DNA of 64,000 nucleotides, from positions 160,430 to 224,429 of the forward strand of contig JAGLUP010000002.1 of the NCBI GenBank assembly GCA_023134715.1, in the 5' to 3' direction. Positions within the stretch are counted from its first letter, which is position 1; every line of letters begins with the position of its first letter. Both the position numbers and the translations under genes were made by a program. The notes beneath the pieces were generated by a model. The model ran no database searches. It saw only the letters and a list, made by a program, of their open reading frames with translations, and was not told the origin of the DNA. The stretch comes from Candidatus Parcubacteria bacterium (lineage in GTDB: Bacteria; Patescibacteriota; Minisyncoccia; Minisyncoccales; JAGLUP01). Below are positions 59,199 through 64,000 of this stretch, one piece after another.

Positions 59199-60002
59199 TT
59201 AATATTCGGTGATAATAAATAAAGTTTCTATGTCTTTGAGAGAAAAAAATGGCTCAATTTCCGCCTGCTGAAAGGGTTGAACATCATCTTGTTTGATTTC
59301 TTTAATCCTGCCGACTAAAAGCCCTTTTGGAAAAATTCCGCCTAAAGAAGTAGTGATAATAATATCGTGTTTTTTAATTTCTTTGTCTTGAGGAATAAGA
59401 TTAAAATAAAGCGCTGAATTTGTTTTTCCTTCAATCACTCCATAAACTTCGTCCTTGTCTTCTGATTGAATTTTGGCGTCAAAACTGATTTCAGGATTAG
59501 AAATTAACATTACTTTTGAAAAATCATCATAAACCTCGTCAATTCTGCCGCAAAGGGCTTTTTGCGAAGTAACCACTGCCCTGCCTTTTAAAATGCCATG
59601 TTTTAAGCCCTTATTTATTAAAATAAAATCTTGGGAAATGTCTTTACTAATTATTTCAGCCAAAATTAATTTGAAATCTTTTTGAAGCTCAATGTCTAAT
59701 GCCTGCCTTAACATCTCATTTTCTTTTTTTAATTCTTTCAGCCATGTATTTTCGCTAATAAGTTCTTGATTATCAGATAAAAGTTTTTTGTTTTCTTCTC
59801 CTAAAGATTTTGAACGAGAAATAAAGTCAAAAAAATCAGAAACTTTATTTCCTTTTTGCCAAAAATTTTCTTGAATCGGCGCAGATATGGAATAAATAAA
59901 ATTTCTGACTGGCTTTGACAAACCGGTTAAATTCAAAATCCCAAAAAAACAAATTATCAAAATCACTGTTGCTGTTATATTTATTTTTAGAAACGGCTTC
60001 AT
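59199..60002 (-). CDS. mreC: Rod shape-determining protein MreC
   Basis: A 267-residue bitopic protein: TM at about 8-28, coiled coil at about 65-95 and a C-terminal beta domain (GRIDEVYDDFSKVMLISNP, GIFPKGLLVGRI). MreC organises the elongasome. No mreB lies in the window. Confidence 0.92.
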   Translation of the reverse strand: MKPFLKINITATVILIICFFGILNLTGLSKPVRNFIYSISAPIQENFWQKGNKVSDFFDFISRSKSLGEENKKLLSDNQELISENTWLKELKKENEMLRQALDIELQKDFKLILAEIISKDISQDFILINKGLKHGILKGRAVVTSQKALCGRIDEVYDDFSKVMLISNPEISFDAKIQSEDKDEVYGVIEGKTNSALYFNLIPQDKEIKKHDIIITTSLGGIFPKGLLVGRIKEIKQDDVQPFQQAEIEPFFSLKDIETLFIITEY

Positions 60003-60037
60003 TAACCTATTATAACGAATTTTTAATAAAAGAAAAT

Positions 60038-60059
60038 CCCCAAATAATTTTATTTGGGG
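60038..60059 (-). terminator. Intrinsic terminator
   Basis: CCCCAAATA/TATTTGGGG stem, followed on the minus strand by ATTTTCTTTT. It ends the dehydrogenase gene before mreC. Confidence 0.85.
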
Positions 60060-60072
60060 TTATGTTTTTAGG

Positions 60073-61236
60073 TTATTTTTTTAACCTTTTCATTACCTCA
60101 TCGCCCATGGCTGATGTTCCAAGAAGTTTATTTGGATCATCGTCAGCAGAGAGAAGATCAGCCGTACGATATCCCTCTTTTAAAACACTGTTTACTGCGG
60201 TTTCTATCGCATTAGCTCCATTTACAACGCCGATATGCCTAAGCATCATTGCGCCTGCAAGAATGCGGCCGAGTGGATTAGCCACATCTTTTCCAGTAAG
60301 CGTAGGAGCTGTTCCTGCTCCGCTTTCAAACATAGCCGCGCCTGTCTCGGGATTAATAGCTGAACTATGCATCATGCCCAAACCACCGACAGCCACAGCT
60401 GCGCCATCTGACAAAATATCACCATGCTCATTGCCGCAAACAATAACGCCGCGTAGTTTAGCAGGCGTAAATAAAAGGCCATTACCCGAGTCAACAAGTT
60501 GATGGATAAGCGGCACATCAGGAAATTCTTCTTTGCCAATCCTTGCAGCTATCTTTTGCCAGAAAACATAAGTTGGTATAACATTTGACTTATCAATTGA
60601 AATAACAGGCAAGTTTGCGTCTTTAGCATACGAGAACGCCGCTCTCATATATTTTTCTATTGTCTTTTTACGATAATATCCGAGATTAGTAACTATTTCT
60701 TCTTCGCCAGTTACTTCATGCTTTAGCTTTATGCCAAGCTTGCGTTTTACCCAATCTGGAATATAACCAGCTAAATCCTGATTGCCGAAATAGGTGTCTT
60801 CAAGAAGGAAACGAATCCAGATCTGTTGTACCCCTTGTTCTGGTATCATTTCCGGCCTTACTTTGGCAAGATGAGCAAACTCCTGACGGTAAATCATAGG
60901 ACGAAAATTAAGAAGAAGTCCCATTTCTTTTCTTAAGGTAAGCAATGCTTTTGCTTCAGGCTTCATCTTCGGGTATTCCGCTCCAATTGTATCATCAAAT
61001 TTTGGATCACCTACTCCGCCAAAAAATATAGTACCGATTTCTACCGCTCTCCTAAGTGATTTTTCTGGCAAAGTATCGCCATAGTTGTCCCAAGTATTCC
61101 AACCCATAGGAGTTTGTTCAAATACAATTTCAATTCCATCAAGTTTTGCCGCTTTTATAACAACACGGCATGCTTGTTCCATCATTTCCGGTCCTGCTCC
61201 ATCGCCCTTAACAAGAGCGACTATTTTTTCTTCCAT
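60073..61236 (-). CDS. Isocitrate/isopropylmalate dehydrogenase-family protein
   Basis: The 387-residue protein is a beta-decarboxylating dehydrogenase: VKGDGAGPEMMEQ, LLNFRPMIYR, then VISIDKSNVIPTY, CGNEHGDILSDGAA and ESGAGTAPTLTGKDVANP. It oxidises a 2-hydroxy acid with NAD(P). Substrate (isopropylmalate, isocitrate or homoisocitrate) cannot be set. Its base composition looks higher in GC than neighbours. Its promoter matches the aconitase-family gene upstream, suggesting a two-step pathway. Confidence 0.85.
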   Translation of the reverse strand: MEEKIVALVKGDGAGPEMMEQACRVVIKAAKLDGIEIVFEQTPMGWNTWDNYGDTLPEKSLRRAVEIGTIFFGGVGDPKFDDTIGAEYPKMKPEAKALLTLRKEMGLLLNFRPMIYRQEFAHLAKVRPEMIPEQGVQQIWIRFLLEDTYFGNQDLAGYIPDWVKRKLGIKLKHEVTGEEEIVTNLGYYRKKTIEKYMRAAFSYAKDANLPVISIDKSNVIPTYVFWQKIAARIGKEEFPDVPLIHQLVDSGNGLLFTPAKLRGVIVCGNEHGDILSDGAAVAVGGLGMMHSSAINPETGAAMFESGAGTAPTLTGKDVANPLGRILAGAMMLRHIGVVNGANAIETAVNSVLKEGYRTADLLSADDDPNKLLGTSAMGDEVMKRLKK

Positions 61237-61261
61237 TTTTAATGTACCTCTTTTTTTTATA

Positions 61262-61282
61262 ATTCTATTTTAAAAATAGAAC
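61262..61282. promoter_or_regulatory. Operator-like inverted repeat before dehydrogenase
   Basis: TTCTATTTT and AAAATAGAA arms downstream of the promoter. It corresponds to the better 23-bp palindrome at 63404-63426. It lies between the -10 box and the SD (AGAGGTAC). Confidence 0.6.
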
Positions 61283-61288
61283 TCTTTT

Positions 61289-61316
61289 ATCCTAACAAAA
61301 TAAAACAGAAAAGCAA
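61289..61316 (-). promoter_or_regulatory. Promoter of the dehydrogenase gene
   Basis: TTGCTT and TAGGAT on the minus strand, 16 bp apart, identical in boxes and spacing to 63432-63459. Confidence 0.65.
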
Positions 61317-61327
61317 GTAAAAAAAGT

Positions 61328-61349
61328 CCCCGGACATTCCTGTCCAGGG
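61328..61349 (-). terminator. Intrinsic terminator
   Basis: CCCCGGACA/TGTCCAGGG stem with one mismatch, then ACTTTTTTT on the minus strand, downstream of the aconitase-family gene. Confidence 0.8.
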
Positions 61350-61361
61350 TTATTTGTTTTT

Positions 61362-63377
61362 TTATATCTTTCCTTCTGCCTGTAGTTCTGCCGCAAGCTT
61401 AAGCATAATGCCCACGCTTCCGCCATTTTTAATAAGGTCTTTCCGGCGCTCTGATATCTCGAACTCAACACAATTATTGTCGCCCCATTCTATAATTCCT
61501 TTCTTCCAGTCAACTAATAAATCTTCTGGCTCTTCATTGAAAAGACGCTCAATAATTTCCTTTGGCAAGGTAATACACAAAAGCCCATTGTTGAACATAT
61601 TATTTTCAAAAATACGCGCAAAACTCTGAGCAATGACACATCCTATTCCCGCTCCCTCAATGGCCCATGGCGCATGTTCTCTTGAAGAACCGCAGGCAAA
61701 ATTTTTGCCAGCGACTATTATGGCTGACTTATAAAGTTTCTTCCTGTCTTCAGAAGACATAGGAGCGCCCTCAAGACAATGCTCGCCAAACTTTTTCTTT
61801 TCTATCTCGTTTAAATATTTTGCGGGAATTATTTCGTCTGTGTCTGCGTTCTTTTTGGGAGATTTCGCTTCGGCTGTATCTATAGCGCTATTATTCTTCA
61901 AAAAGAATGCCTTGCCTGAAAAATCTCTATCCTTTTCTGCGCCGACAGAACTCAATAAACTGCCATAATCCGGCGTCTCAAACGGTTTTTCTTTCCAGTC
62001 AGTTAGCTGAACAGCGGCTTTTTCAATAAAATGGTATTTAAGCACGGTCTCGCACATTTCAACTGTTGGCTCGGTTATTTCGCCTTTTAAAGCAGTTAAA
62101 GCGGCTGTCGCAGGTGAAACCAAATGCACCATTCCGCCCTCTCCCATCCGTTTACGATAATTGCGATTCGTAGTGGAAACGCAAACTTCTCCTGGAGCAA
62201 GAACTCCACAGCTCATGCCAAGACAAGCACCGCAAGTTGGACCGCTTACAAAACATCCTGCTTTTATAAATATCTCAATCAATCCTTCTACAAGCGCTCT
62301 TTGATAAATGTATTGAGTAGCAGGCACAACTATGCAGCGGATATTATCTGCCACTTTCCCGCCTATTAAACTAAAAATCATAGCCGCTATTCTTAAATCT
62401 TCAATTCTGCCGTTTGTGCAAGAACCAATATATACTTGATCTACTTGCTTGCCCGCAAATTCCGCAACATTTACAACATCGCCAGGCGAATAATTGATAG
62501 TAGTGACCGGAACCATATTTGAAACATCAATTTCAATTACCTGGTCATACTCTGCATCTGGATCGCTATTAAAACGTTGTAAATCAGCAAGTATCGTACT
62601 ATAACTAATACTTCTTGGATAGTCAGGATAATTCCTTATAATAGCAGGCCAAAGATAATCAATCATACGTTCATCAACCATCATCATTCCAGAAGTCGCT
62701 CCTGCTTCCACTGCCATATTCGCAATTGTCATTCTGCCTTCCATGCTCATCTTTCTTATTACTGATCCGCCAAATTCAAGAACAGCATTAGTCGCTCCGT
62801 CAACGCCAATTTTCTTAATAAGCGCTAAAATAATATCCTTAGCAAAAACATTCGCTGGCAATTTACCAATAAAATTTACACGAATAACTTTCTGTGGCGG
62901 ACACACCCAAAGTCCAGTGATAACACCTGTTTCCGAATCTGTTGTGCCAACGCCTGCCGTAAAAGCGCAAAATGCGCCATGTGTACAAGTATGACTGTCT
63001 CCCATAATGCCAATTTGCCCGGGATATATCCATCCTTTTTCTGGAATAATAGCGTGGCAAATGCCGTTCCTGCCGACATCAAGAAATTCAATATTATGTT
63101 TCCTGCTCCATACGCGCATAATTCTCCCTTGAATAGCCGAAGCTGTATCTTTCGCTGGATTAACATGGTCAATCATTGTCTTAATTTTGTTTGGATTAAA
63201 TACCACATCACATCCACGGTCTTGCGCGTCTATTATACCAGGCGGTGGAGTGATTTCGTGTCCCCAGACCCGATCAACTTGCAACACCATACTTCCGTCA
63301 GCAAGCGTCCTCAATAAATGCTTCTCTATAGTTTTTCTATAAGCTGTTTTTCCTGTTTTTATCTCATCCTTTTTCAT
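61362..63377 (-). CDS. Fused LeuC/LeuD-type aconitase-family hydratase
   Basis: This 671-residue protein has a large-subunit domain (GIMGDSHTCTHGAF, YIGSCTNGRIEDL, GCFVSGPTCGACLG with the 4Fe-4S Cys). A small-subunit swivel domain sits at the C-terminus (GKNFACGSSREHAPWAIEG). Isopropylmalate isomerases have separate LeuC/LeuD; aconitases are longer. It could be homoaconitase- or isopropylmalate-isomerase-like. It shares leader and operator with the dehydrogenase. Confidence 0.85.
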   Translation of the reverse strand: MKKDEIKTGKTAYRKTIEKHLLRTLADGSMVLQVDRVWGHEITPPPGIIDAQDRGCDVVFNPNKIKTMIDHVNPAKDTASAIQGRIMRVWSRKHNIEFLDVGRNGICHAIIPEKGWIYPGQIGIMGDSHTCTHGAFCAFTAGVGTTDSETGVITGLWVCPPQKVIRVNFIGKLPANVFAKDIILALIKKIGVDGATNAVLEFGGSVIRKMSMEGRMTIANMAVEAGATSGMMMVDERMIDYLWPAIIRNYPDYPRSISYSTILADLQRFNSDPDAEYDQVIEIDVSNMVPVTTINYSPGDVVNVAEFAGKQVDQVYIGSCTNGRIEDLRIAAMIFSLIGGKVADNIRCIVVPATQYIYQRALVEGLIEIFIKAGCFVSGPTCGACLGMSCGVLAPGEVCVSTTNRNYRKRMGEGGMVHLVSPATAALTALKGEITEPTVEMCETVLKYHFIEKAAVQLTDWKEKPFETPDYGSLLSSVGAEKDRDFSGKAFFLKNNSAIDTAEAKSPKKNADTDEIIPAKYLNEIEKKKFGEHCLEGAPMSSEDRKKLYKSAIIVAGKNFACGSSREHAPWAIEGAGIGCVIAQSFARIFENNMFNNGLLCITLPKEIIERLFNEEPEDLLVDWKKGIIEWGDNNCVEFEISERRKDLIKNGGSVGIMLKLAAELQAEGKI

Positions 63378-63403
63378 TTTTTAATGTACACCTCTTTTTT
63401 TTT

Positions 63404-63426
63404 AGTTCTATTTTGAAAATAGAACT
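63404..63426. promoter_or_regulatory. Operator-like palindrome before aconitase-family gene
   Basis: AGTTCTATTTT-G-AAAATAGAACT: perfect 11-bp arms around one base, between promoter and SD. The near copy at 61262 suggests a shared regulator or RNA hairpin. Confidence 0.75.
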
Positions 63427-63431
63427 CTTTT

Positions 63432-63459
63432 ATCCTAACAAAATAGAATAAAAAAGCAA
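63432..63459 (-). promoter_or_regulatory. Promoter of the aconitase-family gene
   Basis: TTGCTT (63454-63459 on the minus strand), 16 bp, TAGGAT (63432-63437). Confidence 0.65.
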
Positions 63460-63486
63460 CCCCACACTTTTAGAAAAAAGTGGGGG
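63460..63486 (-). terminator. rRNA operon terminator
   Basis: CCCCAC...TTTT / AAAAGTGGGG stem with a 2-nt bulge, followed by TTGCTTTTTT on the minus strand. The -35 box of the next gene falls in the T-run. Confidence 0.8.
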
Positions 63487-63504
63487 GCAAAACAAAAAGA
63501 CGCT

Positions 63505-63618
63505 ATAGTGGCAGCTACCTACTTTCGCAGGAAAACCTACTATCATCGGCCTTAGAGTATTTCACTTCTGAGTTCGAAATGGGATCAGGTGGGACAACTC
63601 CAGTATAGCCGCCACTAC
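63505..63618 (-). rRNA. rrf: 5S ribosomal RNA
   Basis: The minus strand has TAGTGGCGGCTATACTGG, then CCCATTTCGAACTCAGAAG and a closing GCCACTA. The ends pair over at least seven bases. Ends are approximate. Confidence 0.93.
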
Positions 63619-63654
63619 AACGTCCTTTTTAAAAAAGTAATTTTATTGTGCGCT

Positions 63655-64000
<346 letters not shown>

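Overview
The window looks like part of a Candidate Phyla Radiation (Patescibacteria, probably Parcubacteria-like) chromosome. The DNA is AT-rich, genes are short and often overlap at ATGA, UGA is a stop codon, and most genes concern cell wall, translation, chaperones and membrane sugar transfer, with almost no biosynthesis. A GC-independent hint is ribosomal protein L9 (rplI), reported missing from the related Microgenomates but present here. The assignment is inference; the partial 23S rRNA at the right edge could test it.

Layout. 1-3.9 kb: ftsW-murG-gltX on the plus strand. 3.9-7.3 kb: small membrane proteins, a secreted helical protein, then a degenerate tyrosine recombinase fused to a nuclease-like domain beside an intact Xer recombinase. 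7.3-19.7 kb: minus-strand housekeeping genes (uppS, a geranylgeranyl-reductase-like flavoprotein, pyrG, rplI, ctpA, a flippase-like protein, a signal-peptidase homologue lacking both catalytic residues, csaA, a Cys-repeat protein, a Pif1-type helicase), with rpmA on the plus strand. 19.7-34.7 kb: an accessory island ending at tRNA-Lys. It holds broken thermonuclease and zeta-toxin-like genes, several PD-(D/E)XK nuclease candidates, a wrecked MjaI-type restriction-modification locus now occupied by an EVE-domain nuclease, a 450-bp direct repeat carrying a Nudix gene, and a Panacea/RelE-like toxin-antitoxin pair. 34.8-38.8 kb: grpE-DUF3467-dnaK-dnaJ.

38.8-42 kb: three related minus-strand units, each a long structured leader, a tiny ORF and matching terminal sequences, alternating with two plus-strand toxin-antitoxin operons. 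42-46 kb: CorA and two GT-C glycosyltransferases. 46-50.2 kb: small-protein genes with strong Shine-Dalgarno sites, private promoters and terminators, two 40-bp perfect palindromes, and a duplicated leader, interleaved with ftsQ and a FemAB-family gene. 50.2-60 kb: murF, serS, lysS, mrdA (PBP2), mreD and mreC. 60-63.4 kb: an isopropylmalate/isocitrate dehydrogenase homologue and a fused aconitase-family dehydratase under matching promoters and operators. 63.5 kb to the end: 5S and partial 23S rRNA, minus strand.

The strongest candidates for something undescribed are the three repeated leader/small-ORF units at 38.9-41.8 kb, the two covarying 40-bp palindromes at 46.1 and 46.9 kb, the dead recombinase-nuclease fusion at 4.9 kb, and the EVE-nuclease sitting inside the remains of an R-M system.
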